Source: Sulfurivermis fontis
GTDB taxonomy: Bacteria; Pseudomonadota; Gammaproteobacteria; Thiohalomonadales; Thiohalomonadaceae
Reading direction: 5' to 3'
DNA length: 64,000 bases
Assembly (NCBI RefSeq): GCF_004001245.1
Contig: NZ_AP018724.1
Coordinates: forward strand, 124,001-188,000
Shown here: positions 55,924 to 64,000 of the stretch, one piece after another
Position numbering within the stretch: the stretch's first letter is position 1
Layout of the letters: every line of letters begins with the position of its first letter
Program-made: the position numbers and the translations under genes
Notes under the pieces: generated by a model
Told to the model about the DNA's origin: nothing
Database searches by the model: none
The model's input: only the letters and a program-made list of their open reading frames with translations

Positions 55924-56727
55924 ATGAGCGACAAAGAACAGTACAAGGTCCACAAGGAACCCTTCTATCAGCCGCAGGGCAATGAAGTCGCCCTGTATGA
56001 AGCGGCCTATCGCAACCGCCTGCCGGTGATGGTCAAGGGCCCGACCGGCTGCGGCAAGTCGCGCTTCATCGAATACATGGCCTGGAAGCTGGGCAAGCCG
56101 CTGATCACCGTGGCCTGCAACGAGGACATGACCGCCTCCGACCTGGTGGGCCGCTACCTGCTCGAGTCCGGCGGCACGCGCTGGCTGGACGGCCCGCTCA
56201 CCACCGCCGCGCGCATCGGCGCCATCTGCTATCTGGATGAAGTGGTGGAGGCACGCCAGGACACCACCGTGGTGATCCACCCGCTCACCGATCATCGTCG
56301 CACCCTGCCGTTGGACAAGAAGGGCGAGCTGATCGAAGCCCATCCCGACTTCCAGCTGGTGATCTCCTACAACCCCGGCTATCAGTCGCTGATGAAGGAT
56401 CTCAAGCAGTCCACCAAGCAGCGCTTCACCGCCTTCGAATTCGATTACCCGGAAGCCGAGTTGGAAACGACGATCCTGGCCAAGGAAACCGGCCTCGATG
56501 CCGCGGTTGCCGGCAAGCTGGTGAAGATCGGCCAGACGGCGCGCAATCTCAAGGGCCATGGCCTGGACGAAGGCATCTCCACCCGTCTGCTGGTGTACGC
56601 CGCCACCCTGATCAAGGACGGCGTGGCCCCGGCCGATGCCTGCCGCATGGCCCTGGTGCGTCCCATCACCGACGACGCCGACATCCGCGAGACCCTGGAT
56701 CACGCCATCGACGCGACCTTCGCGTGA
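55924..56727 (+). CDS. cbbQ2: RuBisCO activase subunit CbbQ2 (form II partner)
   Basis: The 267-residue MoxR AAA+ ATPase has Walker A GPTGCGKS (near 40) and Walker [15 protein letters not shown] (near 105), and closely matches the first CbbQ. It differs in the substrate-contact region ([20 protein letters not shown]). It pairs with the downstream CbbO2 and should reactivate form II RuBisCO, from which it has been separated by the insertion sequence. Confidence 0.94.
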   Translation: MSDKEQYKVHKEPFYQPQGNEVALYEAAYRNRLPVMVKGPTGCGKSRFIEYMAWKLGKPLITVACNEDMTASDLVGRYLLESGGTRWLDGPLTTAARIGAICYLDEVVEARQDTTVVIHPLTDHRRTLPLDKKGELIEAHPDFQLVISYNPGYQSLMKDLKQSTKQRFTAFEFDYPEAELETTILAKETGLDAAVAGKLVKIGQTARNLKGHGLDEGISTRLLVYAATLIKDGVAPADACRMALVRPITDDADIRETLDHAIDATFA

Positions 56728-56737
56728 AGCCAACGCC

Positions 56738-56928
56738 AAAAGATTTCAACGCAAAGGCGCGAAGAACGCAAAGAGTGCAAAGGAGAGCGATGTGAAATTC
56801 ACCTGTAGGGGCGTCTCTGGCGTGATGCGGCGCACCAGGCCAGCCGCGCGCCAGGTTTGGCAGGAACCGCTCTTACCCCGATTTCTTTGCGGCCTTCTGC
56901 GCCCTTTGCGTCTTTGCGTTTAATTCTT
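56738..56928. repeat. Dispersed GCAAAGG-type repeat as inverted pair, copy 2
   Basis: AACGCAAAGGCGCGAAG (from 56738) and the complementary CTTTGCGTCTTTGCGTTT (to about 56922) flank the centre of the gap between cbbQ2 and cbbO2. The right part repeats the order of motifs at 4848-4952, including GCGGTTCCTGC. The gap is 212 bp, so cbbO2 may have its own control or the repeat may weaken readthrough. Confidence 0.5.
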
Positions 56929-56939
56929 GCATCCGTGCC

Positions 56940-59204
56940 ATGACCGAAACTGCATACGAACATCCCTTGATGAAGGCCTACTGGAAGCAGCTCAACAGCG
57001 GCTTCCCGCAGGTGCGCGAGGTGTTCGAGGACTGCATGGTGGAGGCCCTCGCGGTGCTGTCGCGCGAGGGGCTGTCCGCCTATCTCGATGCCGCCGGCTT
57101 CATCGGTCGTCTTGGCCGCGGCGTCGAGCCGATCCTGGTATTTCTGGAAGAGTGGCCGTCAGTGGCCCAGGCGCTGGGGGAGGAGGCGTTGCCGCCGGTG
57201 ATGGAGGCGATCAAGGCGATGCAAAAGTCGCCCAACGGCAAGGCCATCGCCCCCTTTTTGCAGACCCTGGCCCCGGTGGCGCGCCGGCAGCACTCGCTGG
57301 AACAGCTGCGCCATTATCTCGACATCGCACTCGACCTGATGCAGCGCACCACCGGTTCGATCCACGGCCATCACACCACCTTCCCCAGCCCCGGCCTGCC
57401 GGAGTTTTTCCAGCAGGCGCCGTTCCTGTTCGCGCAGTTGTCCATGGAAGGCGTGCGCAATTGGGTGGAATATGGTATCCGCAACTACAGCCGCCATCCC
57501 GAGCGGCAGATCGAATACTTCGCACTGAAGTCCGCCGACAGCCGCGCCGTGCTGCAACGCGAGCGCCACGGCGTGTTGTTCGCCGATGTGGAGCGCAAGC
57601 TGGACCTGTATCTGCGCGGCCTGTGGCAGGACAGCGAGACGTTGGTGCCCTATTCCACCGCCTTCGACGAGCTGCGCAAACCGATCCCCTATTACGACAA
57701 GCTGGGCATGCGCGTGCCCGATGTCTTCGACAGCCGCAACGAGGTCAAGGGCATCGACCGTTACCGCGCGGTGCTGGCCCATATGGTGGGTCATCGCCGC
57801 TGGACCAGCCAGGTCATCGCCGACAACTACAGCCCGCTGCAGCGCATGGGCGTGGAGTTCTTCGAGGACTGCCGCATCGAGACGCTGCTGATACGCGAAT
57901 ACCCGGGCCTGAAAAAGATCTTTCTCGCCCTGCATCCCCATCCCGGTGAGGACGACTGCGATCAGGAGACCATGTCCTGCCTGCGCCACCGCCTGACCAT
58001 GCTGTCGCGTGCCCTGCTGGACGAAAACCACGGTTACAAGAATCCGGCCATCCTCGAATTCGTCGATCGCTTCCATACCCTGCTGGCGCGGGGTGAGTCC
58101 AGCACGCGCGAGATCGCCGACCTGGCCCTGGCCTTCAGCGCGCGCACGCGCCGGCAGAGCGATCAGTACGCCAATGTCTACTTCGACAACACGGTGATCG
58201 ACTACCGCGACGACAACCGTCATATGTGGCAGTTCATCGAGGATAGCGACGACGAGGATTACTTCGACGACCCGGACAAGAAGCAGAAGAAAGAGGCGGA
58301 GGTGCAGACCCTGCCGCCGCGCCACTATCCGGAGTGGGACTACAACAGCCAGACCTACCGCCCCGACTGGGTCAGCCTGTACGAGGCGCTGCATCCCAAG
58401 GGCAATGCGGCGGATATCGACCGCCTGCTGCAGAAGCATGCCGCGCTGGCCAAGCGGCTGAAAAGGATGCTGGACCTGCTCAAGCCGCAGGACAAGGTGC
58501 GCATCCGCTATCAGGAGGAGGGCAGCGAGCTGGACCTCGACGTGGCGATCCGCTCGCTCATCGACTTCATGGGCGGCGCCACTCCCGACCCGCGCATCAA
58601 CATGAGCCACCGCACCTCGGGCCGCAACATCGCCGTGTCGCTGCTGCTCGACCTGTCGGAGTCTCTCAACGAAAAGGTGGCCGGCTCCGAGCAGACCGTG
58701 CTGGAACTGTCGCAGGAGGCGGTGTCACTGCTGGCCTGGTCCATCGAACGGCTGGGCGACCCCTTCGCCATCGGTGGTTTCCATTCCAATACGCGCCACG
58801 ACGTGCGCTACATGCACATCAAGGGCTACCGCGAACACTGGAACGACGAGGTGAAGGCGCGTCTTGCCGCCATGCAGGCCGGCTGGTCCACGCGCATGGG
58901 CGCCGCCATGCGCCATGCCGCGCATTATCTGGAAGGGCAGAGGGCGGACAAGAAGCTGCTGCTGATCCTCACCGACGGCGAGCCCGCCGACGTCGATGTG
59001 CAGGACGGCAAGCTGCTCATCGAGGATGCGCGTCGTGCCGTGAAGGAACTGGATCAGAAGGGCATCTTCACCTTCTGCATCAATCTCGATCCCAAGGCCG
59101 ACGAATACGTCAGCGACATCTTCGGCCACCGCTACGCGGTGGTGGACAACATCCAGCGCCTGCCGGAAAAGCTGCCGCAGTTGTTCATGGCGCTGACAAA
59201 GTAG
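56940..59204 (+). CDS. cbbO2: RuBisCO activase adaptor CbbO2 (VWA domain)
   Basis: The 754-residue protein parallels the first CbbO. The N-terminal helical region (YLDAAGFIGRLGRGVEPIL) is followed by an acidic linker (EDSDDEDYFDDPDKKQKKEA, about 436-455) and a C-terminal VWA domain. The MIDAS is in LLLDLSESLNEK, with TRMGAAMRHAAHYL and LILTDGEPADVD. It should dock form II RuBisCO on CbbQ2. A strong hairpin follows the stop. Confidence 0.94.
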   Translation: MTETAYEHPLMKAYWKQLNSGFPQVREVFEDCMVEALAVLSREGLSAYLDAAGFIGRLGRGVEPILVFLEEWPSVAQALGEEALPPVMEAIKAMQKSPNGKAIAPFLQTLAPVARRQHSLEQLRHYLDIALDLMQRTTGSIHGHHTTFPSPGLPEFFQQAPFLFAQLSMEGVRNWVEYGIRNYSRHPERQIEYFALKSADSRAVLQRERHGVLFADVERKLDLYLRGLWQDSETLVPYSTAFDELRKPIPYYDKLGMRVPDVFDSRNEVKGIDRYRAVLAHMVGHRRWTSQVIADNYSPLQRMGVEFFEDCRIETLLIREYPGLKKIFLALHPHPGEDDCDQETMSCLRHRLTMLSRALLDENHGYKNPAILEFVDRFHTLLARGESSTREIADLALAFSARTRRQSDQYANVYFDNTVIDYRDDNRHMWQFIEDSDDEDYFDDPDKKQKKEAEVQTLPPRHYPEWDYNSQTYRPDWVSLYEALHPKGNAADIDRLLQKHAALAKRLKRMLDLLKPQDKVRIRYQEEGSELDLDVAIRSLIDFMGGATPDPRINMSHRTSGRNIAVSLLLDLSESLNEKVAGSEQTVLELSQEAVSLLAWSIERLGDPFAIGGFHSNTRHDVRYMHIKGYREHWNDEVKARLAAMQAGWSTRMGAAMRHAAHYLEGQRADKKLLLILTDGEPADVDVQDGKLLIEDARRAVKELDQKGIFTFCINLDPKADEYVSDIFGHRYAVVDNIQRLPEKLPQLFMALTK

Positions 59205-59208
59205 TTAG

Positions 59209-59238
59209 TTGCAGGGTGCGCGCTGCGCGCACCCTGCA
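59209..59238. terminator. Bidirectional hairpin between cbbO2 and the DsrE gene
   Basis: GCAGGGTGCGCG (59211-59222) and CGCGCACCCTGC (59226-59237) form a perfect 12-bp stem with a 3-base loop, between convergent genes. No long T-run follows on either side, but the stability is high. Confidence 0.65.
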
Positions 59239-59246
59239 GGCCGGTG

Positions 59247-59708
59247 TCACGGCTTGATATAGACGTAGCCGCGCAATTGCAGCTCACCCACGGTGGCGAC
59301 GCCGGACGGCACGATCACCGCATTCATGTTGACCGCGTTTTCGTCCAGCATGCGCCCGTTCAGCGTATTGCGGCAGACGTTGAATTTGACGCCCTGGTTG
59401 GCGAGATCCTGCACCATGTCGCCGTGGCTCTTGCCGGCGCTGTCCTTCCAGTCCTCCAGCAAAAAATCGATGCCCTTGCCGTGGGTGACCACGACGATCT
59501 CGGCATTGCCCGCGCCGACGGCATTGATATGATTCTGCACGTTGCGCAGGGCGACGCCGGCAACGGCGCTGTCATTGATGTGATAGACCACCTTCTGCTT
59601 GTGGTAACCGTTTTCCGCGGACTCCTGCTTGCTGCCGGTGCCGGCGCATCCGATTATCAGCAGGCTGGCGCCAAGCAGCAGTGCTGTCGCTGTGGTGTGC
59701 AGATTCAT
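59247..59708 (-). CDS. DsrE-family lipoprotein
   Basis: The 153-residue protein has a lipoprotein signal (LLLGASLLIIGCAG, Cys about 21) and a DsrE/DsrF-like domain: KVVYHINDSAVAGVALRNVQ, IVVVTHGKGIDFLL and GVKFNVCRNTLNGRMLDEN, with a cysteine at about 112. DsrE-type proteins carry or transfer sulfur. This one is a membrane-anchored periplasmic version. It is monocistronic. Confidence 0.85.
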   Translation of the reverse strand: MNLHTTATALLLGASLLIIGCAGTGSKQESAENGYHKQKVVYHINDSAVAGVALRNVQNHINAVGAGNAEIVVVTHGKGIDFLLEDWKDSAGKSHGDMVQDLANQGVKFNVCRNTLNGRMLDENAVNMNAVIVPSGVATVGELQLRGYVYIKP

Positions 59709-59865
59709 GATGACTCCTCCATAGTTTTTATGTGGTATTTTCCAGCCTGAACCCCTGGGCCGGTGATCTCTAGATTCAGCATGCCCCGGCGTTATTCCGT
59801 TACCTGCGGGAACATGAAGTCATTTGTAGCGTCTACACTACATGGCAGGCACCACGACATACACC

Positions 59866-60303
59866 ATGCGCACATTTCTATTGATACTGGCGGGCATTTC
59901 CCTCGTCGCTTGCAGTGAATCGGCACCGCCCGGCGGACCAGGGCGCAATGCCGATCCGGCGCGCATCACGCGGGGCGCCGAATTGTTCCGCCAACATTGC
60001 GCGGTGTGTCACGGTGCCGTGGCACAAGGTGGTGCCGCGTGGCGGACGCGCAACCCCGACGGCACCTTCCCGCCACCACCGCTGAACGGCACCGGCCACG
60101 CCTGGCATCACCCCTGGACGGCCCTGAAGCGCACCATTCGGGAGGGTACGGCGGCGCTCGGCGGCAACATGCCGGCCTGGCAGGGGACGCTGAGCGAGGA
60201 ACAGATCGAGGATGTGATTCTGTGGTTCCAATCGTTATGGAGCGACGAGGTGTACGCGGCGTGGTGGGAGATAGACCAGCGCCAGCGGCGCGGCGATCGC
60301 TGA
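59866..60303 (+). CDS. c-type cytochrome lipoprotein
   Basis: The 145-residue protein starts MRTFLLILAGISLVAC, a lipoprotein signal with Cys at 16. The heme-binding motif CAVCH lies in FRQHCAVCHGAVAQGG (near 45-50), and GGNMPAWQGTLSEEQIEDVI contains the distal methionine. It is a small class I cytochrome c on the outer side of the membrane. ATG 59866 suits the signal peptide; ATG 59842 would add eight residues. Electron transfer partner unknown. Confidence 0.88.
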   Translation: MRTFLLILAGISLVACSESAPPGGPGRNADPARITRGAELFRQHCAVCHGAVAQGGAAWRTRNPDGTFPPPPLNGTGHAWHHPWTALKRTIREGTAALGGNMPAWQGTLSEEQIEDVILWFQSLWSDEVYAAWWEIDQRQRRGDR

Positions 60304-60352
60304 AAGTTGCCGCTGCCGGGCTAACGTCAATAGCAAAGAAGGAGATCGATGT

Positions 60353-60742
60353 ATGTACGGATTTACCGTAAACACGGCAGGTGATTTCAATACGGCCCTG
60401 GCGCGCGTGACCGAGGCCCTGAAGGCCGAGGGGTTCGGTGTGCTCACGGAGATCGATGTGGCCGCGACGCTGAAGGCCAAGCTGGGGGTCGACAAGCGTC
60501 CCTACCGTATCCTCGGTGCCTGCAACCCCAAACTGGCGAATCAGGCGCTGGAGGCGGAACCGGATATCGGACTGCTGCTGCCGTGTAATGTGGTGGTGCG
60601 CGAGGACGAGGATGGCAAGGTCGTGGTCGGCTTCATGGACCCGGTGCCGGTGCTGGGTCTGGTGCAGCGCAAGGAGCTGGAGCCGTTGGGCAGTGAAGTG
60701 CGCGCCAAATTGCAGCGTGTGGCCGAGGCCTTGCGCAGCTGA
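60353..60742 (+). CDS. DUF302 domain protein
   Basis: The 129-residue protein covers one DUF302 domain: DFNTALARVTEALKAEGFGVLTEIDVAATLKAKLG, then PYRILGACNPKLANQALEAEPDIGLLLPCNVVV. The family is common in sulfur- and metal-handling bacteria, role unknown. It has an AAGGAG site. It is likely cotranscribed with the Gly/Met-repeat gene. Confidence 0.88.
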   Translation: MYGFTVNTAGDFNTALARVTEALKAEGFGVLTEIDVAATLKAKLGVDKRPYRILGACNPKLANQALEAEPDIGLLLPCNVVVREDEDGKVVVGFMDPVPVLGLVQRKELEPLGSEVRAKLQRVAEALRS

Positions 60743-60832
60743 TGGGGGCTGTGCCCCGCCCCCTTGTCGTTGGCGCTTGAATTTCGGAAGCCGCGCCTGT
60801 TGCACGGCATGGATGAGCAGGAGGTGATGACG

Positions 60833-61441
60833 ATGCAAAGGTTAACTGAATGGCGTTGGAGCATGCCGCTGTTTCTTACGGCGGTATTGGTCATGGGCGT
60901 GGCGCAGGCCGCAGATCCCCGTCCGGCCTATGGTCCCGGCATGATGGGTGGTTACGGCATGGGGCCGGGGATGATGGGTGGCTACGGCATGGGGCCCGGT
61001 ATGATGGGCGGCTATGGCCCGGGCCTGATGTATGACGGTGGCGATGGTTACGGTCCCGGTATGATGGGGGGCTGGGGCATGGGGCCCGGGATGATGGGCG
61101 GTTACGGCTTGGGGCCCGGGATGGGGATGGGTCCCATCTGGGCACTGGATCTGAATGAAAACCAGCGCCGTGCCATCGACAACATCATGGCCGAGCAGCA
61201 CAAGCAGCATTGGGCCGCGATGTCCGCCATGATCGCTGCCCAGGGCCGTCTGCGCGAGCTGCAAATGGCCGAGCAGTGGGATGAGAAGGCCATTAGCGGC
61301 GTGTATGACGATATCTACAAGCAGCAACGGGCCATGATCGAAGCCATGGTTCGTGCCCGCAACCGCATCTACGATCAGCTCAGCGCCGAACAGAAGGCAC
61401 AGCTGCGACGCTGGTCCTGGGGCGGCCGCTGGGGTCGCTAG
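60833..61441 (+). CDS. Periplasmic Gly/Met-repeat protein with Spy/CpxP-like C-terminus
   Basis: The 202-residue protein has a signal peptide (MPLFLTAVLVMGVAQA) and about six copies of the decapeptide GMGPGMMGGY (about 30-102). A helical domain follows, with LDLNENQRRAIDNIMAEQHKQHW and QLSAEQKAQLRRW, resembling LTxxQ motifs of Spy/CpxP. Met clusters could bind Cu(I). ATG 60833 is 8 bp from AGGAGG; ATG 60827 is too close to it. Function inferred as metal binding or stress sensing. Confidence 0.72.
   Translation: MQRLTEWRWSMPLFLTAVLVMGVAQAADPRPAYGPGMMGGYGMGPGMMGGYGMGPGMMGGYGPGLMYDGGDGYGPGMMGGWGMGPGMMGGYGLGPGMGMGPIWALDLNENQRRAIDNIMAEQHKQHWAAMSAMIAAQGRLRELQMAEQWDEKAISGVYDDIYKQQRAMIEAMVRARNRIYDQLSAEQKAQLRRWSWGGRWGR
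60932..61133 (+). repeat. 30-bp tandem repeats coding GMGPGMMGGY
   Basis: About six units of a 30-bp motif encode the Gly/Met repeats. Units at 60941-61010 are nearly identical and later ones diverge and include an inserted GLMYDGGDGYGP segment, so copy number may vary. Confidence 0.8.
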
Positions 61442-61552
61442 TACGTCAGGGGGCGGGCCGCATGCCCGCCCCTGTTTCCTGATCCAGGTCAATGTCGCGT
61501 GTGCTTCGGCCCCTGTTAAACTACAGTCCGTTTTTCATCTCCGAGGCCAGGC

Positions 61553-62482
61553 ATGAGTTCTGAGGTTCCCCCCGGGTCGCCCTTCGATTTGCACAACGAG
61601 GCGGCCTACCGCCGCTGGCGCGATGCCAAACTGACCGATTATCCGCAACGGGCCGAGCAGCTCATCGTCGAGGTACGCGACCCGCGCGCCTTGAGCGACG
61701 GCGAAGTTGCCGCACTGCAGCAGCGCCTGCGAAAGGCCAATATGGTCATTTATGCCGCAGCCACCGGTGACGATCCGGACAAGGCCATCCCGCGCGAGTT
61801 GGGTCGCCGCTTCGGCCTGGTGCACCTGGACAGCAACTATCTGGCCGATGACGACGGCATCACCTCGCTCACGGTCAATCCGGAAGGCGAGCACCCCAAC
61901 TACATCCCCTACACCAACAAGCCCATCAAGTGGCACACCGACGGTTACTACAACACGGCGGCAAAACAGATCCGCGGCCTGATCCTGCACTGCGTGCATG
62001 CGGCCGGTGCCGGTGGCGACAACGGCCTCATCGATCCGGAGATCGCCTACATCCTGCTGCGCGATGAAAATCCGGACTTCATCCGCGTGCTGATGCGTGG
62101 CGACGTGATGACCATTCCGCCCGGCAAGGACGGCGAGGGCGGCGAGCGTGATGCGGCCAGTGGACCGGTATTTTCCTATGATGCGGCGAGCGACAGCCTG
62201 CACATGCGTTATACGGCGCGCAAACGCAACATCGAATGGAGCCAGGACTCGATGACCCAGGACACGGTGGCCTTCCTCGAACAACTGCTCGACAGCGCCA
62301 ACATGCCCTACCGTTTCCGCGCCCGTCTCGAACCGGGCATGGGCCTGCTGTGCAACAATGTGTTGCATGACCGCAGCGGATTTACCGACCCGGCAGAGGG
62401 TGAGCGGCGTCTGCTCTACCGTGCGCGCTATTTCGATCGCGTTGCCGGTACCGGACTGCGGCAGGTCTATCCGCAGCTGTAA
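61553..62482 (+). CDS. TauD/TfdA-like Fe(II)/2-oxoglutarate dioxygenase
   Basis: The 309-residue protein has the HxD of the 2-His-1-Asp triad in IKWHTDGYY (near 125-127) and the distal histidine in CNNVLHDRSGF (near 271), then RRLLYRARYFDR with the 2-oxoglutarate arginine. Substrate is unknown; taurine or other sulfonates are only one option. It ends before a long palindrome. Confidence 0.83.
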   Translation: MSSEVPPGSPFDLHNEAAYRRWRDAKLTDYPQRAEQLIVEVRDPRALSDGEVAALQQRLRKANMVIYAAATGDDPDKAIPRELGRRFGLVHLDSNYLADDDGITSLTVNPEGEHPNYIPYTNKPIKWHTDGYYNTAAKQIRGLILHCVHAAGAGGDNGLIDPEIAYILLRDENPDFIRVLMRGDVMTIPPGKDGEGGERDAASGPVFSYDAASDSLHMRYTARKRNIEWSQDSMTQDTVAFLEQLLDSANMPYRFRARLEPGMGLLCNNVLHDRSGFTDPAEGERRLLYRARYFDRVAGTGLRQVYPQL

Positions 62483-62491
62483 CGGCTCCGC

Positions 62492-62566
62492 GCCGCTGCG
62501 CTGGATAAGCGATCGGCTTAGGAAGCTCTGAATAAGTTCAGGCCTTCCCTTATCCAGCGCAGCGGC
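62492..62566. repeat. 18-bp palindrome arms interrupted by a MITE scar
   Basis: GCCGCTGCGCTGGATAAG (62492-62509) is complementary to 62549-62566. The 28-bp core (62521-62548) joins the two ends of the IS5-like MITE (GGAAGCTCTGAATAAG and TTCAGGCCTTCC) and is flanked by CTTA on both sides. The palindrome was probably the terminator of the dioxygenase gene and received an element that later lost its middle. Confidence 0.7.
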
Positions 62567-62658
62567 CTTCCTTGCGACATATCGCTTTCTGAATCTGCAC
62601 CATCTTGGGGCGGGTTCATCCCCCCGTTGCCGCCTGCGCCGGCCCCCGCTATGCTGCG

Positions 62659-62681
62659 CACCCGCCGGCAGCGGGTGTTTT
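62659..62681 (+). terminator. Intrinsic terminator before the hemerythrin operon
   Basis: CACCCGC (62659-62665), loop CGGCA and GCGGGTG (62671-62677) are followed by TTTT. It would stop readthrough from upstream. Confidence 0.6.
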
Positions 62682-62693
62682 GACCTTCATCAA
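62680..62693 (+). promoter_or_regulatory. FNR/DNR-type box of the hemerythrin operon
   Basis: TTGACCTTCATCAA matches TTGAT-N4-ATCAA with one mismatch. It is centred about 65 bp before the hemerythrin ATG, which allows a class II promoter with a start near 62728. The regulated genes suit oxygen or nitric oxide signalling. Confidence 0.6.
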
Positions 62694-62751
62694 TGCACAG
62701 CGCTTCCCGCCGGCGAGATCATGCCTCTCCACAGTGTCGAGGACCCCTGCA

Positions 62752-63189
62752 ATGACCACTATCACCGCCTATATGGAGAACGACCATCGCCGTTGCGACG
62801 AGTTGTTCGCCGCGGCCGAACGGCTGGTGGCTGCCGGCGAGTGGAGCGCCGCGGCCGAATCCTATGGCAAGTTTCATCAGGCCATCGAACATCATTTCAG
62901 CATGGAAGAAGACGAACTGTTCCCTGCCTTCGAGGCGGCGACCGGCAGCACCCTGGGACCGACCCAGGTGATGCGCATGGAACACGGCCAGATGCGTTCA
63001 CTGTTTCAGCGCATGGACAAGGCCCTCACGGCCAAGGATATGGAAGAGTATCTCGGTGCCTCCGATACACTGCTGATCCTCATGCAGCAGCACAACATGA
63101 AGGAAGAGCAGATGCTCTATCCCATGAGCGAGCGTGCCCTGAACGGCGGTGATGCCGTGCTGCAGCGCATGCAGTCTATGGGGGGATGA
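62752..63189 (+). CDS. Hemerythrin-like HHE domain protein
   Basis: The 145-residue four-helix protein has the metal-ligand pattern ENDHRRCDELF (His about 11), FHQAIEHHFSMEEDELFP (His and Glu about 42-51), MRMEHGQMRSLF and MQQHNMKEEQMLYP. Such proteins bind a di-iron centre and handle oxygen or nitric oxide, or repair Fe-S clusters. Stop and next start overlap (ATGA). ATG 62752 is the family start. Confidence 0.9.
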   Translation: MTTITAYMENDHRRCDELFAAAERLVAAGEWSAAAESYGKFHQAIEHHFSMEEDELFPAFEAATGSTLGPTQVMRMEHGQMRSLFQRMDKALTAKDMEEYLGASDTLLILMQQHNMKEEQMLYPMSERALNGGDAVLQRMQSMGG

Positions 63190-63482
63190 TGCCGCGCGGT
63201 GTCGAGCGCAACATCGATGTGAGTGCCCTCGGTCCACCCGAACCGCTGGTGCTGACCCTGGCGGCGGCAGAACGGTTGCAGCCAGGTGAATTTCTGCGTA
63301 TGCACCACCGCATGAAGCCCTGCCATTTGTATGGCGAGCTGGAGTGTCGCGGTTATGGCCATGATACGCGGCGCACCGTTGACGGCATGTGCGAGGTATT
63401 CATCTGGCGTCAGGGGGATGAGGTGGCGGCCGCAGCGGCGCAAGACGCGGCACAGGCCCTGGCTGCCTGGCCGGCAAATTGA
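63186..63482 (+). CDS. DUF2249 domain protein
   Basis: The 98-residue protein has IDVSALGPPEPLVLTLAAAE, LQPGEFLRMHHRMKPCHLYG and ends with a helical tail, which fits the DUF2249 family. These proteins are often found with hemerythrins and NnrS-like genes in denitrifiers, where a role in the nitric oxide response is proposed. Here it is between such genes. Confidence 0.85.
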   Translation: MMPRGVERNIDVSALGPPEPLVLTLAAAERLQPGEFLRMHHRMKPCHLYGELECRGYGHDTRRTVDGMCEVFIWRQGDEVAAAAAQDAAQALAAWPAN

Positions 63483-63510
63483 TGGTCTGCCGGTTTTTCT
63501 TGTCCGAAGC

Positions 63511-64000
63511 ATGACTCCCAGTACCGCACTCCTCAGTCTGGAACAGACACCACCCCTGGCGGTGCCGCTGCGTTTTTTTCTCACGGCGCCGCTGTTCGGC
63601 CTCGCCGCCGCCCTGCTGGCGCTGTGGATCGGGCCGGGCCACCTGGGTTCGCGCTGGCAGCCGGGCGTGCTGGCCTTTACCCATCTGCTCACCCTCGGCT
63701 ATCTGGCGATGGTGATGTTCGGTGCGCTGTTCCAGTTGCTGCCGGTGCTGGTCGGTGTGCGGCTGCGCTGGCCCTTGCCTACCGCCCGGGTGATACACGG
63801 TCTGCTGGTGGCCGGGACGCTGCTGCTGGTGACGGCGTTCCTGCGCGATACCGCCGGCTGGTTCGTTGCCGCTGGGCTGGTGCTGGGACTGGCCATCGGT
63901 ACGTTTGTCGCCGTCATCGGGCATGCCCTGTGGAATGCCTGTTCGGTGCACGATACCGTGTGTGCCATGAAGCTGTCGCTGACTTCGCTCGGCGTCACCC
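63511..64000 (+). CDS. Multi-helix membrane protein, NnrS/oxidase subunit I-like (5' part)
   Basis: ATG 63511 opens a frame running off the right edge, with 163 codons visible. It has at least four transmembrane helices (FFLTAPLFGLAAALLALWIG, FTHLLTLGYLAMVMFGALFQ, VIHGLLVAGTLLLVTAFL, FVAAGLVLGLAIGTFVAVIG). His in FTHLLTLGY suggests heme or metal binding as in NnrS or heme-copper oxidases. Placement after hemerythrin and DUF2249 points to a nitric oxide response role. The 3' part is missing. Confidence 0.7.
   Translation, partial: MTPSTALLSLEQTPPLAVPLRFFLTAPLFGLAAALLALWIGPGHLGSRWQPGVLAFTHLLTLGYLAMVMFGALFQLLPVLVGVRLRWPLPTARVIHGLLVAGTLLLVTAFLRDTAGWFVAAGLVLGLAIGTFVAVIGHALWNACSVHDTVCAMKLSLTSLGVT

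Overview
The window is high-GC, gene-dense DNA from what looks like a chemolithoautotrophic, probably sulfur-oxidising gammaproteobacterium. It has two RuBisCOs: form I (cbbLS) and form II (cbbM). Each has its own CbbQ/CbbO activase pair. Gammaproteobacterial housekeeping genes (speA, speE, argS, priA, ttcA, metH) and genes often seen in sulfur or nitrogen oxidisers (DsrE-type lipoprotein, TauE/SafE transporter, rhodanese, hemerythrin/DUF2249) fit this. The species cannot be fixed from the sequence. No rRNA, tRNA or CRISPR array was seen.

Layout. 1-9.6 kb: FetAB-type exporter, polyamine genes speE and speA, a chemoreceptor, a SPOR protein and argS. 9.7-10.9 kb: an intact HigBA-type toxin-antitoxin module facing a decayed StbDE/RelE-type module. 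10.9-25.5 kb: priA with a DnaA-box cluster upstream, an HDOD signalling protein, a GT32 glycosyltransferase of lower GC, a fructosamine-kinase-like gene, an LpxL-like acyltransferase, ttcA, a DHH phosphoesterase, an SPFH/NfeD/SMR operon and an HD-GYP protein. 25.6-36.6 kb: an orphan metal-binding protein, a large membrane protein with a dead M48-like motif, metH, then a small defence island (MntA with a frameshifted HepT; a PstI/BsuBI-type restriction-modification operon). 36.9-43.9 kb: membrane and redox genes (beta-propeller membrane protein, TauE/SafE, Dyp peroxidase, SSS symporter, rhodanese).

44.2-59.2 kb is the carbon-fixation locus: small protein A, cbbL, cbbS, cbbQ, cbbO, small protein B (a paralogue of A), a hypothetical, a gamma carbonic anhydrase, a class II aldolase with a fused C-terminal Dabb domain, cbbM, an IS110/IS1111 insertion, cbbQ2 and cbbO2. 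The two RuBisCOs are preceded by separate promoter regions with inverted repeats that suit a LysR-type CbbR; cbbR itself is not in the window. 59.2-64 kb holds a DsrE lipoprotein, a cytochrome c, DUF302, a Gly/Met-repeat periplasmic protein, a TauD-like oxygenase and a hemerythrin-DUF2249-membrane protein operon behind an FNR/DNR-like box.

Four near-identical 204-205 bp elements, plus a deletion scar, are scattered through the window. They have IS5-like ends and 4-bp target duplications and consist almost wholly of consecutive hairpins. The observations most worth following are the paralogous pair bracketing cbbLSQO, the hairpin-chain elements, the hairpin between cbbL and cbbS, and the DnaA-box cluster upstream of priA.
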